Shown: positions 34,460 to 46,044 of the stretch, piece by piece | Numbering within the stretch: position 1 is the first letter of the stretch | How the letters are laid out: every line of letters begins with the position of its first letter | NCBI GenBank assembly: GCA_014529385.2 | Contig: CM043958.1 | Location: forward strand, 153,721,293-153,785,292 | DNA from: Adiantum capillus-veneris | Taxonomy: Eukaryota; Streptophyta; Polypodiopsida; Polypodiales; Pteridaceae | Length of the DNA: 64,000 bases | Direction of reading: 5' to 3' | Position numbers and translations under genes: made by a program | The notes under the pieces: generated by a model | Databases searched by the model: none | The model's input: only the letters and a program-made list of their open reading frames with translations | Told to the model about the DNA's origin: nothing

Positions 34460-37400
34460 GAACAGGGGCATATTCTTGCCAAGTGCCCTAACAAAGTGTC
34501 CAACGATCAGGCCTTAGGACAAGCCAAAGAGTTCCAAAGCGACAAAGAAGCGAGCAAAGGAAGAAAAGCCCAAGGCAGGACTAATACCGGATTTTGTGGG
34601 GACAGACTCAGAGAAAATGGATGAAAGTACGGAGCTCTGTAGAGCGTGGGACAAAGTGCGAGATCACGAAGCCCTCATTTTCTTTGGTGGAGGAGCCAAG
34701 GCCAACTTCATCTTGATTGAATTGGCGGCTCGCCTTGGAATCGAGGTTGAGGAAAAGTGACCAAAGACAAAGGTAGTTCTAGTGGCACCAGGACGGGATG
34801 TTGCCATTTCACATGTCGTAGGCAAACTTCCGTTGCATTGTCGGGGGTATGTAGTGCACGAGGACTTTTACATCATGCCTTTGGAGGGGTGTGACGTCCG
34901 CTTGGGAATCCCTGGTACCATTAGAACGATGTTGTGGTCGACCACAAGGCCAGGAAGGCGATATTGAAGAACGAGAAGGGTAGAGATATTATTCTCGATG
35001 TAAAATTGAAGGGCGACTTCGTCCCATTTGTATCGGCTTCGGACGTTTCAAATTTAATGAAATCCAATCTTCTTTTGTTTATTCGATCTACTTAAATGAG
35101 TTAAATGACAATAAAAAGTCAAATCTGTCCGACCTAGAGAAGGAACGACAAGACTTTCTCCAACCTCAAGCCGATTGTTTCTCTAAAGGTTTGCCTTGAG
35201 AGTTACCTCCTCAGTGACCTGAAGATCACACGATTGATTTGATCTGCGACAACACGCCACCAAACCGGCCACCTTACAGAGTGAGGAGGGGCCATAATGA
35301 GGAAATTATGAACCAAGTGAAAGAACTTCTAGAAAAGGGTCTAATTCAGCCCAATACACCACCTTACTATTCGCCACTGTTGTTGGCATTTAAGAAAGAT
35401 GAATCTTAGAGAGTGTGCATTGACTATAGAACTCTCAATACAATCACCATCAAGAACAGGTTCCAATATCCGAGATCGATGATATTCTGGACAGGTTACA
35501 TGGTTCTATATGCTTTAGCAAAATCGACCTGAAAAGTGGTTATCATCAAATCAAATCGCTCCTAGAGATGTAGACAAGACGGCAAATGCTTTCAGGTCTC
35601 ACAAATGCTCCTGCAACGTTCAATAAATTTTGCAGAAATTGCTTCTCCTTTGCATGTTTTGACACAAAAAGGGGTTCCTTTTACGTGGGGACCATCTGAG
35701 ATTACAGCCTTCAAGACTCTCAAAGAAAAGTTGACAACTGGTCCAGTGTTGGTATTACTGGACTTGCAAAAACCATTTGAAGTTTACCGGTTTTGATGTA
35801 GGAAGGCCATGTTATAGCTTACGAGAGCAGAATGTTTTCATGACTAGAACGGGTTGCACACATTTATGAGAAAGAGCTTCTGCCAGCCATCCGTGCTCTT
35901 ACTCAAATGGCGACACTTTTTACTTGGAGCCGATTTTACAGTGCCCACCGACCACCAGAGTTAGCAATACTTCTTGTCTCGGTAACAACTTTCGGACAAG
36001 CAGATGCGGTGGGCAAACATTTTGTCGCAATTTCATTTTCAAATACTCCATGTTCAGGGACAAAAAAATGTGGTGGCAGACGCATTGTCTCGCAAGCCAC
36101 TCATTTTGGCTATTTCGATGATTCATCATCATAGCTTCGAGAATATGGTAGATCAGCACATATTTGACTGATTACACAGTGGGGAGATGGTTGCAGGCTA
36201 TTCTCTAGGAAGGCTATTTGATGCGGAAAAACATATGTATGTTACACAAGCATTGCGAAATAAGGTTTTGACGAAGTGCCACTGTCCACCTTTTTTGGGC
36301 CATCGCCGCAGAGAAATCACCTTGAAAGGTGTGGAACGGTTCTTCTATTGGCCGAGGCTCAAAAAGGATGTGCATGAGTTTGTTCGCAGTTGTTTAATAT
36401 ATCAAAAGGTCAAGTTTTGACAGGCATGAGGCACCAGGTCTTTTACAACCTTTACCTATAGCTAGCTGATGGTGGAAAAGTATAGCAATGGACTCCAATT
36501 CTTTATCTTCCCAAGATTTAGAGTTGGCATGATGGCACATTCATCGACAGATTCAGTAAACAAGCTAACTTTATTTCGGTTAAGAAGACAGTTAAGCCCG
36601 ATCATTTGGCTAAACAATTCGTCTCATGGAGTTTTCGACTACATGGTAGGTTTGAGTCTATAGTTTCATACAGAGATCCACGTTTTACGAGTTTGTTTTG
36701 GAGGGCGCTACAATTCTCGTTCTCTTTCCACCCACAAACAGAAGGGCGATCAAAGATAGCAAATTCAACGGTTTTGGTCCTATTAAAGTCATACATCTCC
36801 GATCAGAAGACTCAGTGGGAGAAGTATTTGACCTTGGTGGAGTTTGCCTACAACAACACATTTCACACGTAGGCACCATTTGAGATTATCTATCGAGGGC
36901 GCTAAGAAGGTTCCACTTATTCTAAGCACCAAAGATAAGATTTTTGAAGCAGATCAATTGTAACAAACTGCTTACGTGTCGACCTATTGAAGAATGGAGC
37001 TACCGGCCGAGGGGCCTAAACCCTAAGAAGAACAAGTAACAGAAGAAGAAGTCCTACCGACTTATGGAGACCCCGTTTGATGGGGTCCCAAGTGACATAA
37101 AGGATCAAAATAAAGCGGACCTGCACACATACACACAAATTGATGACGTGGCAAAATTTCAAAAATTGCACTGACATGATGACGTGGCAGACTGTACGGA
37201 TTTCCTTGATTTACACTGGCAGCTTTTTGGCTTTGCTTTTGGACCAGATGCTTTTAAGTTTGAAGGCTTTTTACTGTAAATTGCTTTTAGACCAAGGGCC
37301 TTTAAATATGAGGTTAGGGCTCATTCTCTCGCATGCTTCTTGGAGAAGGTGCAGAGTCTGGAGTACCGGCTTGTATTTTGATGATGCAATATAAAGAAAT

Positions 37401-38023
37401 ACCGAAAGGGGCACCAAGGTTTGGAGCCAATACTCTCTGGGGTGGAATTCCGCCACTCCGTGTCGCGTGTCGTCTCTCTCTTTCAGTTCAGTTGTTAATG
37501 AAGTGCTAAAAGTTTGTTCAATCTGTTCTTTTCTATTGGCACGTGGTGCCCGTCTTGTGACAATCAATACACTCACGACATTGCTTTTGCTAAGGTGTGC
37601 GAGGCTCTCGAGAAGTCTCAAGCACGGCATAAGAAGGCAAAAGACGAGCATCGACGTAACTTGCAACTGAAGGAAGATGATTTGGTGCTTTTATGGTTTG
37701 AGAAGGCACGCCTACGAAAACGAAAGGGTAAGGAGTGACTTTTCCCAAAGTTGAGTATGGGATACTATGGCACTTTCCAGATTCAAGAAAAGATAAATGA
37801 TGTATCCTTCATACTAAAATTGCCCGATGCTTGGAAGATTCACAATGCAGTTCATGTGAGTCTATTGAGACCTTTCAAAGGTGAAGTGTCAGTGGACAGG
37901 GAGCCAGAGGAGCAACCCAAAGTAAAAGAGACAAAGGAGATCCTCATTCCAGAACAGGTCCTGGCTCGCAAGGAAAGGACAGTGATAGGTAAGTTGACAC
38001 ACCGGAGGCTCTTGCCTCAGTAA
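34460..38023 (+). pseudogene. Chromovirus gag-pol relic (plus strand)
   Basis: Decayed polyprotein starting inside the gag zinc knuckle (GHILAKCPNK, 34465). Order: protease remnant IFFGGGAKANF where the DTG active site has become GGG (34675); RT (about 35300-35610: KELLEKGLIQPNTPPYYSP, FSKIDLKSGYHQI in fragments); RNase H-like segment (35605-35900); integrase zinc domain with GHRRREITLKGVERFFYWPR (36187-36420) and core (36606-36872, FHPQTEGRSKIANS); then, after the solo LTR at 36959-37562, the C-terminal region KVCEALEKSQARHKKAKDEH to GYYGTFQIQEKINDVSF, ending at 38023. There are many stops and frameshifts. No LTR flanks are apparent. Confidence 0.8.
36953..37568 (+). mobile_element. Solo LTR (604 bp) inside chromovirus integrase
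   Basis: LTR 36959-37562 runs TGTAACA...TTGTGACA and is flanked by ATCAAT on both sides (36953-36958, 37563-37568), a 5-6 bp target duplication. Removing it rejoins the integrase text (KDKIFEADQ to HDIAFAKV). Internal blocks (TGACATGATGACGTGGCA, AAATACCGAAAGGGGC) match the 49911 LTR in the same orientation, so it is a related chromovirus LTR. Confidence 0.85.
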
Positions 38024-38261
38024 TCGTGCATAAACCCACAGAACTGTACATACAGATGAATAGGCATTGAGTTGGGCATCACGATTCTGTATTCATAAGG
38101 GGAGAGAGGTGCACGAGAGCAGAATCATCGTGCTACATAAGACAGAGGAGAAGGCAAGTTTTCCATTAAAGCTGTAAACATGCACCCACTACTCACACAC
38201 ACACTGTAGGTTCACAATGAAGAAGAAGGCAGCCCAATTCAGCCCCAAATCGATTTGGGCG
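38024..38261. other. Repeated segment and interrupted leader
   Basis: 38026-38155 matches 45107-45235 (shared ATAAACCCACAGAACTGTAC and CATCACGATTCTGTATTCAT). The last part before 38262 (CCCCAAATCGATTTGGGCG) continues at 42596 past the inserted element, and belongs to the leader of the minus-strand Tat/Athila-like element at 42.6-44.5 kb. Confidence 0.6.
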
Positions 38262-39401
38262 TGTAAGGTGCAGCGGAATGAATGTTGAACTTTGCTCAAG
38301 ATGAGTGCTCCGAATTGTGCTCAAGGGTTCCTTTTACTTACGGAAAGGAGGGCCTTCCGTTCCTTTAGTGAGAGAGTGCATGGACACAAACAAAGTGGAT
38401 GAACACTGTGAATGAAGGTACATGAGACTGAGAGATAGAGAGAGAAGAATACGACACCAGAATGTTGTCAAACCCTCCTCCGAAGGCCCCACTCTCTATG
38501 GCGAGAGCGGTCTACTTATGATTGCACAAATCTCTACAATGCTTGGACTTGCCGACGATGTCGATGACGATGAGGACGACGACGAGACGGGCTGAAATCT
38601 GCAAATCCTTATCTGCTGAATTCTGACTCTATGTCGGTGACAATGTCGATGACGACGATGCGACGACGACACGCTGAAAACACTGGTTTCACCTGCTAAA
38701 AACGCTGGATAGCAAGGCTCAAAATGCTGATTTGATCTGCTACAAAAACGCTGATTTCACCTCCTGCAAAAACGTCGATTTGCTCTACTGCAAACACTTG
38801 ACAGCAAGGCTGAAAACGCTGTGGCTGCTGATGTAATAACGCCAGCAGATCAGGCTTGAAAACGCTGGCAGATCTGAGGTCTCGCTGCGAGGATCTGCTG
38901 CAAGTTCGGGCGGTTCGTAGATGCTAATGGCTGATGGCTGAATTCTGAAAAACGCTGGCTGATCTAGGAAGCACCAAAAACGCCAAGCTGTCTGTTGGGG
39001 GAGGTCTTGCTAAGAAGGTGCCTGTTGAACACTGGGTTCCTGCTGCCTCTTCTGCCAGAAAGTGCTAACTTTGGTTTGCTTATATATTTCATTAGCAAAA
39101 TTGCATTACCTAGTTTCCAACAAAAGTCACTTAATAAATAAGTGAAAAATATAAAAAATAGGGAAAATAGGTTTAATGCACTGTAAAATTCCCCTGATGG
39201 ATTCTGATGGGAATGCTAATGATCATGTTGTGTGCAACCGGAGGATATGCATCTATTCTAAGTGTCTGGACATGCACGCTCTGGGAACAGACTCACAAAA
39301 GTGCCAAATCACTTCCTATTCTAGACTGACTTGACTAAACTGAACCCTTGTCGTGTTGTAGCTTGTCCACGGACACAAAGGGTTGGATGTGTCACGTGAC
39401 A

Positions 39402-39801
39402 TCCCCTCCTTTTCAAAGTGAGGTACTGGTACAGAACTGTATGGCGTCAATGGAGACCACCAACAGAGTCTGGAGGAGGACTCTTCACCAGCCCACTCTG
39501 ATGCGTGGGTCATGCGATACTTGAACTTCATAAAGGTATGCAACGCTTGCTTCTTTGGGCCGTGCCGAAAGCGACACAAAGTCTTCTGTGGCTCCTTCGA
39601 TGCTTCATCTTTGTCCATAGTCCTGCATCTACTATCTTCAAGAATCTCCGAGGCTGAAAATTCTTGAAACCACTTCCAACACAAAAACATGAACATATCC
39701 ATTCCATGTAAAGTGACTGGAAAAAATCTCGTCTTCTCTAAAGACTGTGCATGCAATGTAGATGAACATAGAGACAGAGTGCCAAACCGTTCATCAAACA
39801 C
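39402..39801 (-). CDS. Unrecognised frame at 3' end of LARD-like element
   Basis: Open minus-strand frame from about 39801 running through the purine tract into the LTR (39316). It is rich in Trp, Phe, His and Lys (for example FMKFKYRMTHASEW) with no motif I recognise. The ending next to the purine tract resembles the position of a polyprotein tail or an accessory frame. Could be chance openness. Confidence 0.35.
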
Positions 39802-39804
39802 ATG

Positions 39805-40503
39805 CTAACAATGAGATCGAATATTTTCTTTCTGATCTAAATCAATCAACTGTGGCAATTCACAACGGAAATGCCCATGCTTGGTGCTCATACTTTCTTG
39901 TGCTCTTTCTACAAATGTGTTATGCCAAGGAAGAGACATGGAATGTGACTTCCTTGAATGCATACTTTTCAGCTTTTCATGAACAATCCGCATACATCCG
40001 TGCTCATTCAAGAGTAAAACGTGCTCAACGTACAATATGTCATGCCTTTGGAAAGGGATCACATAAAGATGCTGACTAAAATACAGGAAACGATCACGAA
40101 TGAAACACTCGAACAATGCGTGCTGACTAATCATGCAAACACATTCATGCAAACACATTTTGGACCTAGACTCGAGAGCCAAGATCGGTTCTTCGTGTTT
40201 GATTGAATCTTCTTGTGGGGGTTCTGTGGAACTCGACTCGAGAGCCAAGATTGGTTCTTGGTGATTAATCGAATCTGCAATGAGGTTAGCTTCGCTAGAA
40301 AAAGCATCAACTAAACCATCATCCTTGTGAACAATCACATCAACGTCATGCAAATCATCATGCTTGTGAGAAATCACATCTTGATCATCATGCAAATCCT
40401 GTGTGTCAGGCTTTAGAAAAGAAGAGACGGAGAGAGTCTCCTTTTCCTGATTCTGTGCAAACTGCGCCTGCACAATAGAAAAGAGTCGCAGGAACTCTTT
40501 CAT
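39805..40503 (-). CDS. Unknown 232-codon frame in LARD-like element
   Basis: From ATG at 40503. The N-terminus (FLRLFSIVQAQFAQNQEKE) is helical, followed by an acidic Asp/His-rich middle with internal duplications (HKHDDLHDVDVIVHKDDGL and two EEPILALES-like copies), then a Cys/His-rich C-terminus. Upstream in another frame is the gag-like start at 40861, with coiled-coil text between, so this is probably the continuation of the same gag-like protein after a frameshift. No enzyme motif. Confidence 0.45.
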   Translation of the reverse strand: MKEFLRLFSIVQAQFAQNQEKETLSVSSFLKPDTQDLHDDQDVISHKHDDLHDVDVIVHKDDGLVDAFSSEANLIADSINHQEPILALESSSTEPPQEDSIKHEEPILALESRSKMCLHECVCMISQHALFECFIRDRFLYFSQHLYVIPFQRHDILYVEHVLLLNEHGCMRIVHEKLKSMHSRKSHSMSLPWHNTFVERAQESMSTKHGHFRCELPQLIDLDQKENIRSHC

Positions 40504-40591
40504 GTGTTGGTCGCTCTTTTCTTTTCTTGCTTTGTTCTCGCGATCAAATTCTACTTCTCTTGCTTTGTCTTCCTAGCGTGCTTGCTCGTAC

Positions 40592-40861
40592 TTACGCTCG
40601 ATGGCTGCCAATCTTTCTGCGTTCACGTGCTATGGCTTCCATTCGTTCTTCGTATTTACATTCTATGGCCGCCATTTCAGCGTCGCTTTCTAGCTTACTG
40701 TCCATCATCATCTTGTCGAAAGCTGCCATAGGATCTGGTGCAATCTTTGGCATAGATGGGGAAGGGTCGGAAAAACCTCCTGGTGGGGAGAACTCTTCTT
40801 CGCCTCTCTCATGCTCATCACCTCCAAGCGAAGTATCCATTCCGCTTCGAGTGATGACCAT
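40592..40861 (-). pseudogene. Gag-like N-terminus of LARD-like element
   Basis: Starts MVITRSGMDTSLGGDEHE, resembling the MVTTRSG start of many plant gypsy gag proteins. A charged coiled-coil follows (MAAIECKYEERMEAIARERR). The frame then shifts; the adjacent frame continues the coiled-coil (AAIERKYEQAR) toward the 40503 frame, with one stop. Probably one gag-like protein broken by a small indel. Confidence 0.5.
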
Positions 40862-40869
40862 CCACTAAA

Positions 40870-41051
40870 GTCCTGGGTTCTTGTGGGTTCTTGTGGTCTT
40901 GGGTTCTTAAGTTCACGAGGAACTTGGGTTCTTGTGGGTCTTGGGTTCTTGCGGTTCTTGAGTTCGTGAGGTTCTTGAGGATCTTGAGGGTCTTGAGGTT
41001 CTTGAGTTCAGGAGGTTCTTGCGGTTCTTGAGGTTCTTCATTAGCTTGCAA
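40870..41051 (-). repeat. Minisatellite of GGTTCTTG-type units
   Basis: Irregular repeats around GGTTCTTGNGG; on the minus strand they give PQEP-like repeats. The same motif (CCACAAGAACCACAAG) appears at the end of the window after the primer site at 63939, as expected for the leader of the same family. Confidence 0.75.
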
Positions 41052-41167
41052 TCTGTGTTAGAGAAGGATCTTCTCTTCACCCGAGTTCTGCTCTTTTCCG
41101 CGAAACACCCCTTGGCGGCCTTGCGCTCACACCAAGGTTGCTTTTTCCCACCTCACGTCGATTGGCC

Positions 41168-41281
41168 GGCCACTAAGTGCACGGTCCGCTCTCAATGAGT
41201 GAAAAGAGGCACAAGGGGAGGCTCGGCCACTAAGTGCACAGTCCGCTCTCAATGAGTGAAAAGAGGCACAAGGGGAGGCTG
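41168..41281. repeat. 57-bp tandem duplication in LARD-like leader
   Basis: Two near-identical copies starting GGCCACTAAGTGCAC at 41168 and 41225. Confidence 0.9.
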
Positions 41282-41430
41282 GACAAGCCCTTCTTTCTTG
41301 GGATTCCTGTCACTCTTCAAAAACACGATTAGGAATCGACACACCCAAGAAGTCTTGGGTTACGTGCGGCTGCAACAAGCAAAAAAAAATTATGTGGTTC
41401 TTTCATTGAGTGATACAAAACACTGCCAAA

Positions 41431-41443
41431 GCTCTGATACCAA
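41431..41443 (-). promoter_or_regulatory. Primer-binding site (initiator-Met tRNA type)
   Basis: Minus strand TTGGTATCAGAGC directly follows the LTR end CACCTTACA. Exact match to the common plant initiator-Met primer site. Confidence 0.85.
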
Positions 41444-42636
41444 TGTAAGGTGCAGCGGAATGAATGTTTAACTTTGCTCATGATGAGTGCTCCGAATTGT
41501 GTTCAAGGGTTCCTTTTACTTACGGAAGGGAGAGCCTTCCGTTCCTTTAGTGAGAGAGTGCAATGGACTCAAACAAAGTGGATGAACGCTGTGAATGAAG
41601 GTACATGAGACTGAGAGATAGAGAGAAGAATACGACACCAGAATGTTGTCAAACCCTCCTCCAAAGGCCCCACTCTCTATGGCGAGAGCAGTCTACTTAT
41701 GATTGCACAAATCTCTACAATGCTTGGACTTGCCGACGATGTCGATGACGATGAGGACAACAACAAGACGGGCTGAAATCTGAAAATACTAAGGGCTGAA
41801 ATTTGCCAATCTTTATCTGTTGAATTCTGACTCTATGTCAGTGACGATGTCGATGACGACGATGCGACGATGACGCACTGAAAACGCTGGTTTCACCTGT
41901 TAAAAACGTTGGATAGCAAGGCTCAAAACGCTGATTTGATCTGCTACAAAAACATTGATTTCACCTGCTACAAAAGCGCTGATTTGCTCTACTGCAAACA
42001 CTGGACAGCAAGGCTGAAAACGCTGTGGCTGCTGCTGATGTAAAAATGCCAGCAGATCAGGCTTGAAAACGCTGGCAGATCTGAGGTCTTGATGCAAGGA
42101 TCTGCTGCGGGTTCGGGTGGTTAGTAGATGCTAATGGCTGATGGCTGAATTCTGAAAAACGTTGGCAGATCTCGAAAGCACCAAAAACGCCACGCTGTCT
42201 GTTGGGGGAGGTCTTGCTGAGAAGGTGCCTGTTGAACACTGGGTTCCTGCTGCCTCTTTTGCCAGAAAGTGCTAACTCTGGTTTGCTTATATACTTCATT
42301 AGCAAAATTGCCCTACCTAGTCACTTAATAAATAAGTGAAAAATGTCGAAAATAGGGAAAATAGGTTTAATGCACTGTAAAATTCCCCTGATGGATTCTG
42401 ATGGGAATGCTGATGATCATATTGTGTGCAACCGGAGGATATGCATCTATTCTAAGTGTCTAGACATACACGGTCTGCGAACAGACTCACAAAAGTGCCA
42501 GATCACTTCCTATTCTAGACTGACTTGACTGAACTAAACCCTTGTCTTGTTGTAGCTTGTCCACGGACACATAGGGTTGGATGTGTCACGTGACAGGGCG
42601 CCCCCTTTAGCTGATGTGTCTGGCAGATTCGCTTTG

Positions 42637-42647
42637 GAGTCGCCAAG
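42637..42647 (-). promoter_or_regulatory. Primer-binding site (Tat/Athila type)
   Basis: Minus strand CTTGGCGACTCC right after the LTR end. TGGCGACTC is the primer sequence typical of plant Tat/Athila-lineage gypsy elements. The leader then reads AGCTAAAGGGGGCGCCC and continues at 38261 past the inserted element. Confidence 0.6.
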
Positions 42648-44522
42648 TGTCCACTTCACCCTTTTAAATTGATCTCGTGTGGGACCTAAATGACTTTAAC
42701 TGAGCCTAGCCACCCTCTTAGTACTTGGATTTTAGTGCCGATTGGCCCAACCATCTCGTGGGGACCTGGCCTTCACTGTTGCGGGTTAAACTCTCGGCCA
42801 TCGGCTGTTTCACACTGGCCATACAATGTCTCGCCATTTGTAACTTCAAAACGAGGGTCCCAAAAATTAAATAAAAATCAAGGGAAAGAAACTTACAAAT
42901 AAGGTGTAACATTTAATGGCCTAAAAACTTATGTGTAGCGGAAATTAACATGAACATAGTGGGCATTTCATTAGAATAGATTCCTAATGAGAATTACAAG
43001 AGTGCTTGGGTGGAGAGAGCAACGAAAAGCATAACACCTAGTTAGATAGCATCAACAATACTTTCAAAAGAGAGAGAAATTAAGCTATTGACAACAGTTG
43101 AGGACCGGATTTGCAAGGAGCTGGTCCACCCTCCAAAAGGCTTTGTATTATGGTTTCTCCCATCAAGAGAGACATTGTACAATACAATTCTTTGTGTTCC
43201 TTCAAGACTAGCTAGTGCAATGAAGATGCAAGCTTCATGCACTAAGCAAAACACTTAGCAAACACAACTTTAATTATCCCCGTTCTCAGACCCAAGACCT
43301 CACACACCTTCGAAGATGGTGAGAGCTAGTAGGGTATGAGAGTAGATTGAGAGGAAGGAGTATCTTACGAGAAAGATGTACATCTCCTCACATAATCACT
43401 CATATTAGCATAGCTTTAGCTTAGTAATTAGCTTGATAGAGGAGATGGACATGCATTGAAGCTTGGCTCTTGGTTGGATTTGCATCCACAAGCCAAGAGT
43501 GTGTCGATGTAGGCTTCTATCTCACAAGCTTGGAGTAGGTGATGAGCTCTCCATTAAAGCTTGGGAAGAGATAGTCTTCTCTTTCTTCACACATGAGATT
43601 GTGTAAGTGTGTGTGTGATAATGCCTTGCAAAAATCAGCCCCCTCTCTCTCTTGGGCGAGCCCTCTTGCTAATTGCTCTTGCAGGCTCCCCATTAGACCT
43701 CCCCAAGTCAAGCCAATGGCTATTAAGAAGCATAGGTGATAGCCTTCTGACATGTGTCCCCCTTTCCCCTTTTGTGAGAGCTTTAGGTAATTTAATAATT
43801 AAACTAAACTCTCATTGGACCCCTTTGCCTCCTGGCCAATAGGAATCAGGCAAGCCATTGGGCTCTTGAATGCTCATTGGACCCCTTGGGAGACTGTCCA
43901 ATAGTCTTCTAGGAGACTTAATTCTCATTGGTTCTTTTATTAAGTGTTTTTAAATTAATTAAACTAGATTTACTCTAGCCTAATTCTCATTGGTCCACCT
44001 CCAAGGCCATCCAATAGGAATTGGGCACACCTTGTGGGCATCTGGGCTAGCGAGCTGACATGTGTCCCTAATTCCCTTTGTGTAAAGGGAGCCTGTGTGT
44101 GTGTGTGTGTGTGACTTTATCTCTCATCCCCTAGAAGAAGGGCTCGCCCCTCCCATGTAGGGATATGCAAAGACTTTTTAGTTACACACAAAGCATCCAA
44201 TTTCCCCTAGGGTTGACCTTTGGACACAACCTTTGAATTTTGGAACCTTAGCATTTTGGAAGTCTTAATGGGCTGAACCTTAGGGTCTTTTTAGCCCATT
44301 GTTGCACATGGCTCTTTTGCAGATGGCCCCCCCTTTGGATCCCTATTTTCCCTCCTTTGGTTCCCTACTGTGGCCGGTCTGCTAGCTTAACCAATATTCT
44401 AGCTTTTTCTCCCCTGGCACTTCCCCACATTAAATGATCAGTTTAATATGAGAAAATCATTTAGGAGAATTACATATTGATTAATATGACATAAGGTTAG
44501 TGTTTATCACAGTCTCTTGACA
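42648..44522 (-). repeat. Tat/Athila-like LTR (1875 bp)
   Basis: On the minus strand it starts TGTCAAGAGACTG at 44522 and ends GAAGTGGACA at 42648. A primer site follows its end (42637-42647) and a purine tract (CAAGAGGGAGGTA, 44523-44535) precedes its start. An LTR with both neighbours is the middle LTR of two joined element bodies, or the flanks come from different insertions. No coding domain recognised within. Confidence 0.65.
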
Positions 44523-46044
44523 TACCTCCCTCTTGAAATCGCAAACGTCCTCGATTGCATGCCAGATAAACATGCGAGATGATTTAGTGTGACTAGCACC
44601 TCATCACATAGATACAATGAAACAATAGATACAATGAAACATAGATACAATGACTCAATGAAACCTTCATACTTTTGTCATTTTTGTCTATCATAGAGCC
44701 ATCATTATACCTTTAACACTTGTTAAGCATTGTACACTTCTATTACGTTGAATAAGTATGTATATATGATGTGCTAGCTCCAAGAGAACATACAGCACGG
44801 TGAAATCTCTGTTTTTCGCCTCTAAAATGCACCAGAACACCCATTTAACAGTCCCCTAGCTTCCCTGAAGCTCCAAGGATCTTTAGGCATCAAAAAGGGT
44901 CAAAATCCTAAGCCTGCAGAAAATTACAGCAAGCTGTAATTCTCTATTTTGCGTGCCGGTTACATCCGTAGCAAGCCCTCAAGTTCCCGCACCTGTAGGG
45001 CTACTAGCCCTTTTATTTGGACATAAACCGGTAGGACATGTCACATACTTGGGCTTAGCAGATAGCTAATCCGGTGCCTGTGCAAGATGCTCTTGTCGGC
45101 AATCGCACATAAACCCACAGAACTGTACATACAAATGAATAGCTCTTGAGGTGGGCATCACGATTCTGTATTCATAATGGGAGAGAGATGCATGAGCGGA
45201 ATCATCGTGCTACGTAAGACAAAGCACAGTTATGTTGACGCTCTACACTTGAGGTCAACTGTTTAGGAGCAAGAGGAATGTAACTATATTAGTTTTTGTA
45301 AATAATTAATTTATTTACTAGAAAATAAATATTTAAATAGTTGTGTGCACAGCAAAATAGAACTAGTAGTTCTAGGGCCTTAAGTGCGCCTAAACATTGG
45401 CCAGAGCACCTCAAGGAGACCCTAGCAGAAAAATACCTTGAAGCCCTAGTGATTGGGAAATCGGGCCTTCAAAAAGGGTAGACAGTAGCCTCAAATTTTA
45501 GGCTCAGAAAATTATGTGCGCCAGTGCAAGCATAGGAATGAGACGGGGTCCTTAGAATAGTGATCCTAAGGCAAGGATTATTTTTAACAAGGCCTTAGGA
45601 TAAGCTAATTAAGTTAAGTTTAATTATTTGTGCCCGGGCCAAATGGCCGGACAAATGTGAACAGGTGATGCAGGAGCAATGCCGTACAGCATTGTGCCGA
45701 GGAGCATCTGATGTTTTCATAAGGTAGCATTCATGTGACCAGTTGTGAGTTACTTGCACATTTTAATAATGGCCTATTAAAAGTTAAATGGTTTTAAGTT
45801 ATAAAGTAAGTCTGCCTCTTGGCACACTTACCCATGCTAGACTCGCTCTTTCTCTCTCTTCTTCTTCTTCTTCTTCTTCTTCTCACTCTCTCTTGCTCCT
45901 AGCGCCCCCTCTTCCTGCAGGCTATTTAAGAGCAACTCCCCCTCTTGAGAGGTTGGTAGTGCACCCACCCCCCTATTGAGAGCGTACTCTACGCACTAGA
46001 GCTCTCCATTGAAGCTTGAGGATCAACCCTTGTCGTGTATGTGG
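44523..46044. other. Unassigned sequence with minor repeats
   Basis: Begins with a purine tract on the minus strand. It contains repeated ATAGATACAATGAAAC (about 44610-44660), the 45107-45235 copy of the 38-kb segment, and a (TTC)n run at 45851-45885. No gene recognised. The stretch 45900-46030 (TATTTAAGAGC and onwards) could be an LTR promoter, but no ends were found. Confidence 0.45.

Larger units (their letters stand above)
38262..42595 (-). mobile_element. Complete non-autonomous LTR element (LARD-like, 4334 bp)
   Basis: Two LTRs (38262-39401 and 41444-42595) flank a 2.04-kb internal region, and perfect 5-bp repeats GGGCG (38257-38261, 42596-42600) mark the insertion. On the minus strand the LTR starts TGTCACGTGACA and ends CACCTTACA; it is followed by the initiator-Met primer site TTGGTATCAGAGC (41431-41443), and a purine tract (AAAAGGAGGGGA, 39402-39414) precedes the 3' LTR. 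A TATATAAG motif lies on the minus strand near 39085. Only gag-like frames are inside; no enzyme domain, so it must be mobilised in trans. A third LTR of the family starts at 62721. Confidence 0.92.
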
